This document shows positions 1-6,571 of a stretch of DNA of 10,450 nucleotides, piece after piece (within the stretch, counting starts at the first letter, position 1; every line of letters starts with the position of its first letter). The translations under genes and the position numbers were made by a program. Source of the stretch: DASZZV01 sp035544835 (GTDB lineage: Bacteria; Acidobacteriota; Thermoanaerobaculia; Gp7-AA8); assembly GCA_035544835.1 (NCBI GenBank), contig DASZZV010000455.1, forward strand, positions 1-10,450. The letters run 5' to 3'. The notes beneath the pieces were generated by a model. That model was given only the letters and a program-made list of their open reading frames with translations, was not told where the DNA came from and ran no database searches.

Positions 1-3
1 CTT

Positions 4-34
4 TTTCAATTTTCAATTTTCAATTTTCAATTCC
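4..34 (-). repeat. Heptamer array after the short ALDH gene
   Basis: Four units of TTCAATT with strict 7-bp spacing (C at 7, 14, 21, 28) lie 9 nt past the stop of the short ALDH gene. On the gene's own strand it reads GGAATTGAA, repeated AATTGAA, then AAAAAG. This is almost identical in unit, copy number and ending to the array at the end of the PAP2 gene. Confidence 0.9.
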
Positions 35-42
35 CAAAGGGC

Positions 43-912
43 TCACATCCCCATTGGATGCCAGACCGTCTTCATCTCCAGAAAATCGGCGATGGCATAC
101 AGCGACTGATCTGTCGTGTAGTCGACTTCGTCGCCGCGGGCGCGGACGAGACGCTTCACGTTGTCGGTAGCGGTGGTCTGAACCTTGGCGAGAAGCTCGG
201 GATCGACGCCGCTGCAGTCGATGGCGTTGATGTCCATGTGTGCCGCCATCCAGGGAATCAGCTCGCTCTTCAGACCGGATAACAGGTTCACGACCCCGGC
301 CGGGACATCGGCTGTGGCCATGATCTCGCCGAGTGTCATTGCTGGAAGCGGATATTTTTCAGAAGCGATGACCAGCACCGAGTTGCCGGAAACAATGGCC
401 GGAGCGATGCGACTCACGATACCGAGAAGAGCGGGCTTCTCGGGAGCGACAATGCCGACGACCCCTGTCGGCTCGGGAACCGTGAAGTTGTAGTACGGTC
501 CCGCCACGGGATTCACGCTGCCGAGAATCTGCTGGAACTTGTCGGACCAGCCGGCGTAGTGGATCCAGCGGTCGATGGACTGCTCCACTTCCTCGCGTGC
601 GTCCTGCTTGCCAGCTCCCAGCGAGCGAAGCTCGTCCTCGAGCTCACCAGCACGTGACTCACACACCTCGGCCAGTCGATAGAGAATCTGCCCGCGGTTA
701 TAGGCTGTCTTTCCGCTCCAGCCGGAGAACGCTTTTCGCGCCGCAACAACAGCGTTGCGTAGATCTTTTCTGGAGCCTCGACATGCGTTGGCCAGCAACA
801 CTTCTCCCTTCTCGGAGTAGATCGGATAAAACCTCCCCGACTCCGTGCGCGGAAACTCTCCATTGATGAAGAGCTTGTAAGTCTTTCGAACGGGCAGACG
901 GTTCGTAGCCAT
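43..912 (-). CDS. Short aldehyde dehydrogenase homologue lacking the catalytic domain (probable non-catalytic ALDH16-like partner)
   Basis: The 289-residue product is homologous to the aldehyde dehydrogenase superfamily over the N-terminal and NAD-binding region (about residues 10-235: YKLFINGEF at 12-20, AVVAARKAF at 54-62, HYAGWSDK at 118-125, GVVNLLSG at 206-213). It then jumps to an ALDH-type C-terminus (FLEMKTVWHP, 277-286). The catalytic domain of roughly 200 residues is absent, with no ELGGK and no catalytic Cys. The usual PWNFP motif reads APEKP (156-160), the KPAE cofactor motif is not preserved (IASE, 182-185), and the FTGS position reads DCSG (232-235). I therefore infer that it is not an active dehydrogenase. 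The ATG lies 2 nt after the stop of the complete ALDH gene upstream, so translation is probably coupled. In ALDH16 enzymes a complete ALDH domain is followed by a second domain lacking the catalytic Cys; this looks like that arrangement split into two chains. A recent internal deletion is possible, but the frame and C-terminal motif are intact. The ALDH relationship is certain; the role is inferred. Confidence 0.88.
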   Translation of the reverse strand: MATNRLPVRKTYKLFINGEFPRTESGRFYPIYSEKGEVLLANACRGSRKDLRNAVVAARKAFSGWSGKTAYNRGQILYRLAEVCESRAGELEDELRSLGAGKQDAREEVEQSIDRWIHYAGWSDKFQQILGSVNPVAGPYYNFTVPEPTGVVGIVAPEKPALLGIVSRIAPAIVSGNSVLVIASEKYPLPAMTLGEIMATADVPAGVVNLLSGLKSELIPWMAAHMDINAIDCSGVDPELLAKVQTTATDNVKRLVRARGDEVDYTTDQSLYAIADFLEMKTVWHPMGM

Positions 913-914
913 CG

Positions 915-2414
915 CTATTGCAGCCTCACGTACCCTGCGAGTCCGTGCAGCCCTCCCTCGCGGCCGAAGCCCGACTCCTTGAATCCACCGAAAGGCGAAG
1001 AGGGATCGAACTTGTTGTAGGTGTTCGCCCAGATCACTCCAGCACGAAGCTTCTGCGCCATCTTGAGGATTCGCGAGCCCTTCTCCGTCCAGATACCGGC
1101 CGAGAGACCATACGGCGTGTTGTTAGCCTTCTCGATGGCCTCCTCGGGACTTCTGAACGTGAGCACCGAAAGGACGGGGCCGAAGATCTCTTCCTGAGCG
1201 ATGCGATTCGACTGTGCCACGCCGGTGAAAAATGTCGGCGGGAACCAGAAGCCGCGATCGGGAAGAGTGCACTGGGGCTGATACATCTCGATCCCCTCTT
1301 CGATCCCGCTATTGACCAGTTCCCGGATCTTGTCGAGCTGCGCCTGCGAGTTGATGGCACCAATATCGGTGTTCTTGTCGAGCGGGTTTCCAACCCGCAG
1401 AGTGCCCACACGCTGACGCAGCTTCCTGAGAACCGGCTCCAGGACCGATTCCTGAACGAAGAGCCGCGAGCCGGCGCAGCAGACGTGACCCTGATTGAAG
1501 TAGATGCCGTTGATGATCCCTTCCACGGCCTGATCGAGCGGCGCATCTTCGAAGATGATGTTGGGCGCCTTTCCACCCAGCTCGAGCGTTACCCGTTTCC
1601 TGGTTCCGGCAATGGCACGCTGAATCCGTTTGCCGACCTCGGTCGACCCGGTGAAGGCGATCTTGTCGACGTCTTCATGCGCAACCAGCGCGCTTCCAGT
1701 GGAGGGACCGCCGGTGATGATATTCACCACGCCAGGAGGAAGGCCGCTCTCCTGAATCACCTCGGCCAGCATCAGCGACGTCAGAGGGGTCGTCTCCGCC
1801 GGCTTGAGAACGACCGTGTTGCCGGCCGCAAGTGCGGGCGCGATCTTCCAGGCCGCCATGAGCAGCGGAAAGTTCCAGGGGATGATCTGTCCTGCCACGC
1901 CGAGCGGCGAGACCTTCCGGTTCGGGAAAGCGTAATCGAGTTTGTCAGCCCAGCCGGCGTAGTAGAAAAAGTGCGCAGCGGCCAGCGGAATGTCGATGTC
2001 ACGACTTTCCTTGATCGGCTTGCCGCCGTTCATCGTCTCCACCACAGCGAAGGCGCGGGCCTTCTCCTGGATCAACCGGGCGATCCGATAGATGTACTTC
2101 CCTCTCTCAATGGCTGGAAGCTTCCGCCAGTATTTCTCGTACGCCTTTCGCGCGGCCACAACGGCGCGGTCGACATCCTCGGCGTTGGCATCCGCTACGC
2201 GGGCCAGGGTCTCTTCCGTGGCCGGGTTGATCGTTTCGAAGTATTTCCCCGAGGCCGGATCGACGAATTCGCCGCCAATGAAAAGCCCATACTTCTTCTG
2301 AATCCGAACATGATCGGTCGATTCCAGAGATGCCGAGTACTCCCACAGTGCCGGCATTGCCGACGCCGCCCCCGGCTTGAGGCGTTGAATCTCAATCGTC
2401 GTGTTTTCTTCCAT
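915..2414 (-). CDS. NAD(P)-dependent aldehyde dehydrogenase, catalytically complete
   Basis: The 499-residue protein has the full set of ALDH motifs: PWNFP at 179-183 (Asn181 for the oxyanion hole), KPAE at 204-207, FTGST at 254-258 at the cofactor site, ELGGK at 278-282 with the general base Glu278, and GHVCCAGSR at 309-317, where Cys312 fits the position of the nucleophile. EEIFGPV is at 408-414 and PFGGFKESGFGRE at 474-486. His310 stands where the family usually has Gln or Glu. An N-terminal extension of about 40 residues precedes YGLFIGGEF. Downstream of deoC, the likely substrate is the acetaldehyde released by deoxyribose-phosphate cleavage, oxidised to acetate with NAD(P)H formation; this is inferred from context, as the sequence alone does not set substrate. 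The 70-nt gap to deoC holds a heptamer repeat hairpin, and the gene is followed after 2 nt by the short ALDH homologue. The ATG at 2414 has no strong Shine-Dalgarno; the nearest purine run is a GGAAG in the repeat about 10 nt upstream. Confidence 0.95.
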   Translation of the reverse strand: MEENTTIEIQRLKPGAASAMPALWEYSASLESTDHVRIQKKYGLFIGGEFVDPASGKYFETINPATEETLARVADANAEDVDRAVVAARKAYEKYWRKLPAIERGKYIYRIARLIQEKARAFAVVETMNGGKPIKESRDIDIPLAAAHFFYYAGWADKLDYAFPNRKVSPLGVAGQIIPWNFPLLMAAWKIAPALAAGNTVVLKPAETTPLTSLMLAEVIQESGLPPGVVNIITGGPSTGSALVAHEDVDKIAFTGSTEVGKRIQRAIAGTRKRVTLELGGKAPNIIFEDAPLDQAVEGIINGIYFNQGHVCCAGSRLFVQESVLEPVLRKLRQRVGTLRVGNPLDKNTDIGAINSQAQLDKIRELVNSGIEEGIEMYQPQCTLPDRGFWFPPTFFTGVAQSNRIAQEEIFGPVLSVLTFRSPEEAIEKANNTPYGLSAGIWTEKGSRILKMAQKLRAGVIWANTYNKFDPSSPFGGFKESGFGREGGLHGLAGYVRLQ

Positions 2415-2417
2415 AGT

Positions 2418-2488
2418 CTTAGCTTCCAGCTTCCAGCTTCCAGCTTCCAGCTTCTAGCTAAAAGCTAGAAGCTAGAAGCTAGCCTTAG
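2418..2488. repeat. Second heptamer family forming a hairpin between deoC and ALDH
   Basis: Units run AGCTTCC four times, AGCTTCT, AGCTAAA, AGCTAGA twice, then AGCTAGC, all in 7-bp steps. AGCTTCTAGCT and AGCTAGAAGCT form a perfect 11-bp stem around AAA, which extends to about 18 bp with one mismatch. The array is flanked by direct CTTAG copies (2418-2422 and 2484-2488), and the deoC stop lies in the second one. It fills the whole deoC-ALDH spacer and could reduce or tune downstream expression. Confidence 0.88.
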
Positions 2489-3438
2489 TCGAGTGTGAAG
2501 TAATCGGCCGACTGATAAATACCCGTCGTCTCCTTGCGCAGCTGCATGAGGACATCGTTCAGAAGAGAGCTCGCTCCGAAGCGAAAGAAATCCGGATTCA
2601 TCCAGTCACCGCCGAGTGTCTCGTACAACATCACGAGGTACGACAGAGCGAGCTTGGAGGTGGAGATGCCGCCGGCCGGCTTCATGCCGATCATCTTCCC
2701 GGTGAGGTGATGGAAATCGCGGATCGCCTCCAGCATGACCAGTGTCACCGGCAGCGTGGCGTTGACGGTCACTTTCCCGGTCGAGGTCTTGATGAAGTCT
2801 GCCCCGGCGTACATGGCGATCATCGAGGCGCGACGAACCTGATCGAAATTCGCCAGGTCGCCCGTCTCCAGGATGACCTTCAGATGGGCAGGACCGCACG
2901 CTTCCTTGACGGCCACGATCTGATCGAAGACCTCTTCGTGATGGCCTGATAGAAAAGCACCACGATCGATCACCATGTCGATCTCGTCTGCGCCCATGGC
3001 CACCGTCTCGCGAGTCTCTTCGATCTTCACCCGAAGCGTCGTCTGCCCGCTGGGGAATCCCGTGGCCACGGCCGCTGCCTTCACACCGCTGTTCCCGAGA
3101 GCCTTCTTCACATGGGGAATCATGGTCGGATAGACGCAGACGGCGGCAACGTGCGGGATGGACCGATCCGACGGATCGGGGCGCATGGCCTTCTGGCAGA
3201 GCGCGAAGGCTTTCCCCGGCGTGTCCTTCCCCTCGAGCGTCGTGAGATCCATCATGGTGATGATGGTCTTGAGGCCCGACACCTTGGATTCCTTCTTGAG
3301 CGACCGCTTCGCCAGCGATGCTGCCCGCTCCTCGACTGCGACGGCATCCACGCCAACAACGGCGTTCAGAGCATCGGCCAGACCCGTTCGGGATACAAGA
3401 CCCTTCCCTGCCGCCGATTGAACTGCCGTTGTCATCAT
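2485..3438 (-). CDS. deoC: Deoxyribose-phosphate aldolase
   Basis: The enzyme cleaves 2-deoxy-D-ribose-5-phosphate to glyceraldehyde-3-phosphate and acetaldehyde in the cytosol (class I Schiff-base aldolase, deoxynucleoside catabolism). With the start at 3438 the product has 317 residues. Visible landmarks are GADEIDMVIDRGAF (149-162, with the active-site Asp154), DFIKTSTGKV (214-223, Schiff-base Lys217) and GMKPAGGIS (251-259, with the second active-site Lys253). The C-terminal FRFGASSLL...YQSADYF (285-314) resembles the longer, eukaryote-like DeoC type rather than the roughly 220-residue bacterial form. The frame stays open to 3591, but that stretch runs through a repeat and a terminator. 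I chose the ATG at 3438 because AAGG lies 5 nt upstream (3444-3447); a second ATG follows at 3435. It is the first gene of the deoC-ALDH-ALDH unit. A TTGACG on the minus strand about 65 nt upstream could be a -35 element, but no good -10 is evident. Confidence 0.96.
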   Translation of the reverse strand: MMTTAVQSAAGKGLVSRTGLADALNAVVGVDAVAVEERAASLAKRSLKKESKVSGLKTIITMMDLTTLEGKDTPGKAFALCQKAMRPDPSDRSIPHVAAVCVYPTMIPHVKKALGNSGVKAAAVATGFPSGQTTLRVKIEETRETVAMGADEIDMVIDRGAFLSGHHEEVFDQIVAVKEACGPAHLKVILETGDLANFDQVRRASMIAMYAGADFIKTSTGKVTVNATLPVTLVMLEAIRDFHHLTGKMIGMKPAGGISTSKLALSYLVMLYETLGGDWMNPDFFRFGASSLLNDVLMQLRKETTGIYQSADYFTLD

Positions 3439-3443
3439 CGGTA

Positions 3444-3447
3444 CCTT
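3444..3447 (-). promoter_or_regulatory. Shine-Dalgarno that fixes the deoC start
   Basis: The minus strand reads AAGG, then 5 nt, then ATG at 3438. This favours the 317-residue DeoC over longer in-frame starts, which would translate the heptamer repeat and part of the neighbouring terminator. Confidence 0.6.
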
Positions 3448-3461
3448 ACCACCGTGGGAGA

Positions 3462-3493
3462 AATTGAGAATTGAGAATTGAGAATTGGGAAAG
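3462..3493 (+). repeat. Heptamer array upstream of deoC, left arm of an inverted pair
   Basis: Three AATTGAG units and one AATTGGG, then AAAG, with G at 3466, 3473, 3480 and 3487. It lies in the deoC leader, about 24 nt before the start, and is antisense to deoC. It is the inverted counterpart of the array at 3583-3614; the Kelch terminator lies between them. Confidence 0.85.
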
Positions 3494-3507
3494 AAGGAGA
3501 TCCCCGT

Positions 3508-3540
3508 CAAAAACGTAAAAGGGCGCACCGGAGTGCGCCC
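3508..3540 (-). terminator. Rho-independent terminator of the Kelch-repeat gene
   Basis: A perfect 8-bp GC-rich stem (GGGCGCAC at 3521-3528 paired with GTGCGCCC at 3533-3540) encloses a 4-nt loop. Read on the minus strand it is followed by TTTTACGTTTTT (3520-3509). It lies about 80 nt past the stop of the Kelch gene, in the right orientation to end that transcript, and upstream of deoC, so deoC should have its own promoter. Stem and U-tract are seen directly; function is inferred. Confidence 0.85.
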
Positions 3541-3582
3541 TGGAGTCCGAAAGAGATCGGGCGGCGAGTTCGGCTCCCGACC

Positions 3583-3616
3583 CTTTCTCAATTCTCAATT
3601 CCCAGTTCTCAATTTG
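3583..3616 (-). repeat. Heptamer array after the Kelch gene, right arm of the inverted pair
   Basis: On the minus strand, starting within 6 nt of the Kelch stop, it reads AATTGAG, AACTGGG, AATTGAG, AATTGAG, then AAAG. There are four units in 7-bp steps, one of them diverged. The sense orientation relative to the preceding gene matches the other gene-end arrays. Confidence 0.85.
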
Positions 3617-3619
3617 CTC

Positions 3620-5497
3620 TTATTGCGGAACCTGCAGGGTCCACGAGGATCCACTGAAGGTCCACAGCTCGGAGAAGAAGTAGCCTGCGTATCCGCCGAA
3701 CAATGTCAGTTTGCCTGTGCTGGGATCGACGGTCAACCCCAGGTTCATTCTGGGCGACGGACTCTTGGCTGGCTCGATTTTCGCCCAGGTGGTCCCGTTC
3801 CACAGCCACTGTTCGTTGATGTACTGCTCGGTCGCACTCTTTCCGCCAAACATGAGAATGTTTCCGGAGGCCGGATCGATCGAGGTCATCGTTCCGTAGC
3901 GTGCGGCCGGGAGGGTCGGAACGGTCTTCAACTGCAGCCACTTCGTCCCCTCGAAAGACCACATGTCTGCGTAGCGGGTAATCCGGTCGTCGGTTGTTGG
4001 CCGTCCGATCCCACCGAAGACGAAAGTCTTCTGTTTAACGGGGTCGTAGAACATGGCCGTAAGCGCCCTGGGCCTGGGATTCCCCTTGGTGTTCTTCTTC
4101 CAGGCAGTACCGTCCCAGAGCCATGTCAGAGATTGATAGTTGATACCGTCGAATCCGCCGTAAAGGATCGTCCGCTTCTGCACCGGGTCATAGACTACCG
4201 AGCTGAAGCGTCGCGTGGCTGGCCGGGTTTTCGGCTCGAACTTCGTCCACTTCTCGGAATCCCACTCATAGCCAATACCGCTTTCGCAGACGATGACCAG
4301 CTTCGAGCGGTCTGTGTCGAAAGCGCCAGCGGGGTACGTGCAGCCCGCCGGTGGATCTGTCGCCGTGATGAGCTCCCACTTGCCAGCCTGGAGCTTCCAG
4401 AGATCGTAGTAATCGGTCTGATCGTCATGGCCACCGAACAGCCAGGTCACTCCTCTGGTCGGATCCTTCTCGAAGACGAAGAGCGAGCGAGGACTGGGCT
4501 GCAGAAGCTCTTCTTTTACCTCTGCCCAGTCGTCGTCGTGAAAGCGAAAGGCAATGCTCTGAAGCACGCCATCGACGGCGCCGCCTCCGAACAGAAATAC
4601 CTCATCGCGGGTCGGGTCGTAGGTCATGGCCACGCCCGTGACCTGCCCTGGCAGGATCTTCACGTCTTTCTTCGTCCAGTCCGCGCCATCCCAGATCCAT
4701 GTTTCCTGCGGGGTCGCCCCGCTGGGGCAGACACCATTGACCAGCACGATACGGTTCTTGGTTGTGTCATAGGCCATCGAGGCCAGCAGCACGCAGGTGG
4801 GAAGGTGTGCCGGGGTGAGCTTCTCCCACGCGCCACTCACGTAGTGATACATCTCCGACTCGTTCTTGGAATTCTCGCCTAGGAGCACAACGTCGTTTCT
4901 GAGGACGTCGTAGGTCATGAAGGGGTCTCGAATCTGCGGGCCGGCGACCTGCGTCTCTCGCCAGGTCGTTCCGTCGAATTCCCACGAGTCGAAGATGTCG
5001 GTCGTGCCATTGAATCCGCCGAACAGGATGACCCGATCACGAATCGGATCGTAGGCTGCGGCGGCGAGACTCCTTGCCGGCGGTGAGCTCGGCGTATTTA
5101 CCTGCGACCAGTTCTGATCGTGGAAGACCCAGGTGTCGCCGAGCACGACAGGCTTCTTGTCGCTGTCAAGACCGGCCGTGCCGCCGAACAGAACCTCCTG
5201 GGATCGCGCCGAGTCATAGACCATCGCGAATGCCGATCTCGCCGACGGTGCCTTGGCGGTGAAGATCTGAATCCAGGATTTTCCGGTCCATTCCCATGTG
5301 TCGCCCAGCTGGAAGGTGTTGCGGTTCGCATCGACCTTGGTCATTCCACCAAAAAGAACGAGCCGATCGAGTTTGGCGTCGTAGACGATTCTGCCGTTCT
5401 GTCGCGCGGGAGGTGCCGCCAGAAGAATGGTTGTCGAGAAAAGGCCCAGTGCGATTGCGAGGGTGATTCGAAGGAGTCGTTGAGTCGAAGAATGCAT
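3620..5497 (-). CDS. Exported protein with twelve Kelch-like repeats (beta-propeller)
   Basis: With the start at 5497 the product has 625 residues. A Sec-type signal peptide is visible: basic RLLR at 7-10, hydrophobic 11-27, and a plausible cut near LLA-AP, with no lipobox. The rest is a run of repeats of about 43-55 residues. Each has a YDP-like turn, a hydrophobic strand ending in LFGG, and a D.W.(W/F)DG..W strand. LFGG-like positions are 48, 103, 158, 205, 252, 302, 353, 402, 445, 493, 549 and 599, so I count twelve blades, with blades 4, 5 and 8 the most divergent. This is typical of Kelch/galactose-oxidase-type propellers, probably two domains of six blades. No catalytic module is visible, so a binding or scaffold role outside the cytoplasm is the safest statement. 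The frame extends to 5734, but that would overlap the next gene and its terminator; the ATG at 5497 directly precedes the signal peptide. Its ribosome site is weak (GAGGAAG about 13 nt upstream). A heptamer repeat and a terminator follow it. Confidence 0.88.
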   Translation of the reverse strand: MHSSTQRLLRITLAIALGLFSTTILLAAPPARQNGRIVYDAKLDRLVLFGGMTKVDANRNTFQLGDTWEWTGKSWIQIFTAKAPSARSAFAMVYDSARSQEVLFGGTAGLDSDKKPVVLGDTWVFHDQNWSQVNTPSSPPARSLAAAAYDPIRDRVILFGGFNGTTDIFDSWEFDGTTWRETQVAGPQIRDPFMTYDVLRNDVVLLGENSKNESEMYHYVSGAWEKLTPAHLPTCVLLASMAYDTTKNRIVLVNGVCPSGATPQETWIWDGADWTKKDVKILPGQVTGVAMTYDPTRDEVFLFGGGAVDGVLQSIAFRFHDDDWAEVKEELLQPSPRSLFVFEKDPTRGVTWLFGGHDDQTDYYDLWKLQAGKWELITATDPPAGCTYPAGAFDTDRSKLVIVCESGIGYEWDSEKWTKFEPKTRPATRRFSSVVYDPVQKRTILYGGFDGINYQSLTWLWDGTAWKKNTKGNPRPRALTAMFYDPVKQKTFVFGGIGRPTTDDRITRYADMWSFEGTKWLQLKTVPTLPAARYGTMTSIDPASGNILMFGGKSATEQYINEQWLWNGTTWAKIEPAKSPSPRMNLGLTVDPSTGKLTLFGGYAGYFFSELWTFSGSSWTLQVPQ

Positions 5498-5631
5498 GCG
5501 ATGGGTTCTGCTTCCTCTGATTGAATTTACGACTGATTTCACGCCCCACTCGAACGCGCCGCCCCACTCTTCCATTCCGGGTGAGGGGGGACGCCAAAGG
5601 AGGGGCTCGCTATTTATGACGTTTGGAAACG

Positions 5632-5661
5632 AAAAAGGACACGGCCGGGCCGTGTCCTTTT
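5632..5661 (-). terminator. Rho-independent terminator after the CsbD/glycine-zipper gene
   Basis: A perfect inverted repeat of 14-nt arms (5633-5646 and 5648-5661, core GGACACGGCC) has A-runs on its left arm. Read on the minus strand the stem is followed by TTTTTCG. It lies about 20 nt past the stop at 5683. The arms also give a short T-run on the plus strand, but no plus-strand gene ends here, so minus-strand use is the sensible reading. Confidence 0.85.
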
Positions 5662-5682
5662 GGAGTTGCATGTTGATCGGCT

Positions 5683-6450
5683 TTAGTTGCGATTGAATCC
5701 GCGAATCTCGCTCTCGATATCGGCCTCGCGCCACTTCTCGCGGCCGTATCGCTCCTGGATCTTCCCGACGATCTTCTCTCGCTCTCCCTTCATCTGATCG
5801 ACATCGTCGTCAGTGAGGTCGTTCCATTTGGATTTGATGCTTCCTTTCATCTGATGCCAGTTGCCCTTTACCTGATCCCAGACGGCATCGGTCTTCTGTC
5901 CGGTCTCGCGTGCGACGTCATGTCCGACTTCCGAAGCCCTGGTCATTCCGGCGCCGGTGCGGGACTGCACGCGGCTGAAGGAATCGCGGGTGGCATCACG
6001 AACATCTCGCCACTCGGTCTTCGCTGTTCCACGATAGGTGTTCCAGTTCTTCTCCAGATGCGGCTCGGCGTCCTCGAAAGAACGGCCAGCATAGGTCGGC
6101 TGCGTCGCGCTCTCGTAACCATACCTATAGCCGGGGCCGTACGTGTTGTAGTCATGACCGGCCTTGTAATACGGTCGGTTCTTGTACTCTTTCTGCCAGT
6201 ACGCGTCTTCTTCGGTTGGATTCACAGACTCAGCTACGCCTTTGCCTGCCAGTCCGCCGGCCACAGCACCGATTGCGCCACCAACGAGGGCGCCCACGGG
6301 GCCACCGACTGCTCCACCGACTGCCGCTCCGGCCATCGCACCGCCTGTTCCGCCGCCGGCAACGCCGATGGGATGGGCACCTGGCTCTTTGGTGATCGGA
6401 TCGGGGTTACTGTCCGGGGTACGATCGAAACCCTTGTCTTTGATAGTCAT
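5683..6450 (-). CDS. Glycine-zipper plus CsbD-like domain stress protein
   Basis: The 255-residue protein has three parts. Residues 1-27 are polar. Residues 28-72 form a Gly/Ala-rich stretch with a GxxxG-type spacing typical of glycine-zipper membrane segments (GAAVGGAVGGPVGALVGG). Residues 85-165 are Tyr/Arg-rich (YYKAGHDYNTYGPGYRYGYES at 94-114, then charged WNTYRGTAKTEWRDVRDATRDSF). Residues 190-252 match the CsbD-like domain: WDQVKGNWHQMKGSIKSKW, then DDDVDQMKGEREKIVGKIQERYG. CsbD-like proteins are associated with general stress responses in many bacteria; their molecular function is not settled. The ATG at 6450 is preceded by an excellent AGGAGG 6 nt upstream, so I prefer it to the upstream ATG at 6501. 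The gene looks monocistronic, with its own terminator and an upstream dyad that could bind a regulator. Membrane association is inferred from the zipper. Confidence 0.87.
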   Translation of the reverse strand: MTIKDKGFDRTPDSNPDPITKEPGAHPIGVAGGGTGGAMAGAAVGGAVGGPVGALVGGAIGAVAGGLAGKGVAESVNPTEEDAYWQKEYKNRPYYKAGHDYNTYGPGYRYGYESATQPTYAGRSFEDAEPHLEKNWNTYRGTAKTEWRDVRDATRDSFSRVQSRTGAGMTRASEVGHDVARETGQKTDAVWDQVKGNWHQMKGSIKSKWNDLTDDDVDQMKGEREKIVGKIQERYGREKWREADIESEIRGFNRN

Positions 6451-6456
6451 CTGATT

Positions 6457-6462
6457 CCTCCT
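6457..6462 (-). promoter_or_regulatory. Strong Shine-Dalgarno of the CsbD/glycine-zipper gene
   Basis: The minus strand carries AGGAGG, 6 nt before ATG at 6450. It is the best ribosome site in the window and suggests high expression when the gene is transcribed. It also decides the start against the in-frame ATG 51 nt further upstream. Confidence 0.8.
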
Positions 6463-6534
6463 GATCGGAATGCGTCCGATGCCCTGTCTACTGCAAGGCA
6501 AATGCCGTTATTTGAAGTTCGTGGCGGTCTCTTC

Positions 6535-6555
6535 TTTACTGCAAACAACAGTAAA
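6535..6555. promoter_or_regulatory. Candidate operator dyad upstream of the CsbD gene
   Basis: TTTACTG (6535-6541) and CAGTAAA (6549-6555) form a perfect 7-bp inverted repeat with a 7-nt spacer, about 85 nt before the CsbD-type start. The half-site core TACTGCAA recurs in direct orientation at 6489-6496. Symmetry and placement fit a repressor or activator site; no regulator gene is in the window and I cannot name the family. Confidence 0.35.
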
Positions 6556-6571
6556 TTCGGAGGCGAATTAG

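Noticed and set aside
918..2468. Long plus-strand open frame of 516 codons opposite the ALDH gene
   Set aside because: It lies antisense to a gene with complete ALDH motifs; its translation is Arg/Leu/His-rich with no recognisable motif, as expected from a GC-rich shadow frame.
2418..2488. Heptamer array considered as a rho-independent terminator
   Set aside because: The stem is long, but no T-run follows in the transcription direction and the next gene belongs functionally with deoC; an attenuating or stabilising hairpin is more likely.
3439..3591. N-terminal extension of DeoC
   Set aside because: The extra residues would be translated from the heptamer repeat and the Kelch terminator, while a Shine-Dalgarno sits before 3438.
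3485..4882. Plus-strand open frame of 465 codons opposite the Kelch gene
   Set aside because: It starts in the heptamer repeat, reads through the terminator hairpin and is antisense to twelve clear Kelch repeats; composition is non-protein-like.
5498..5734. 79-residue N-terminal extension of the Kelch protein
   Set aside because: It would overlap the CsbD-type gene and its terminator and bury the signal peptide inside the protein.
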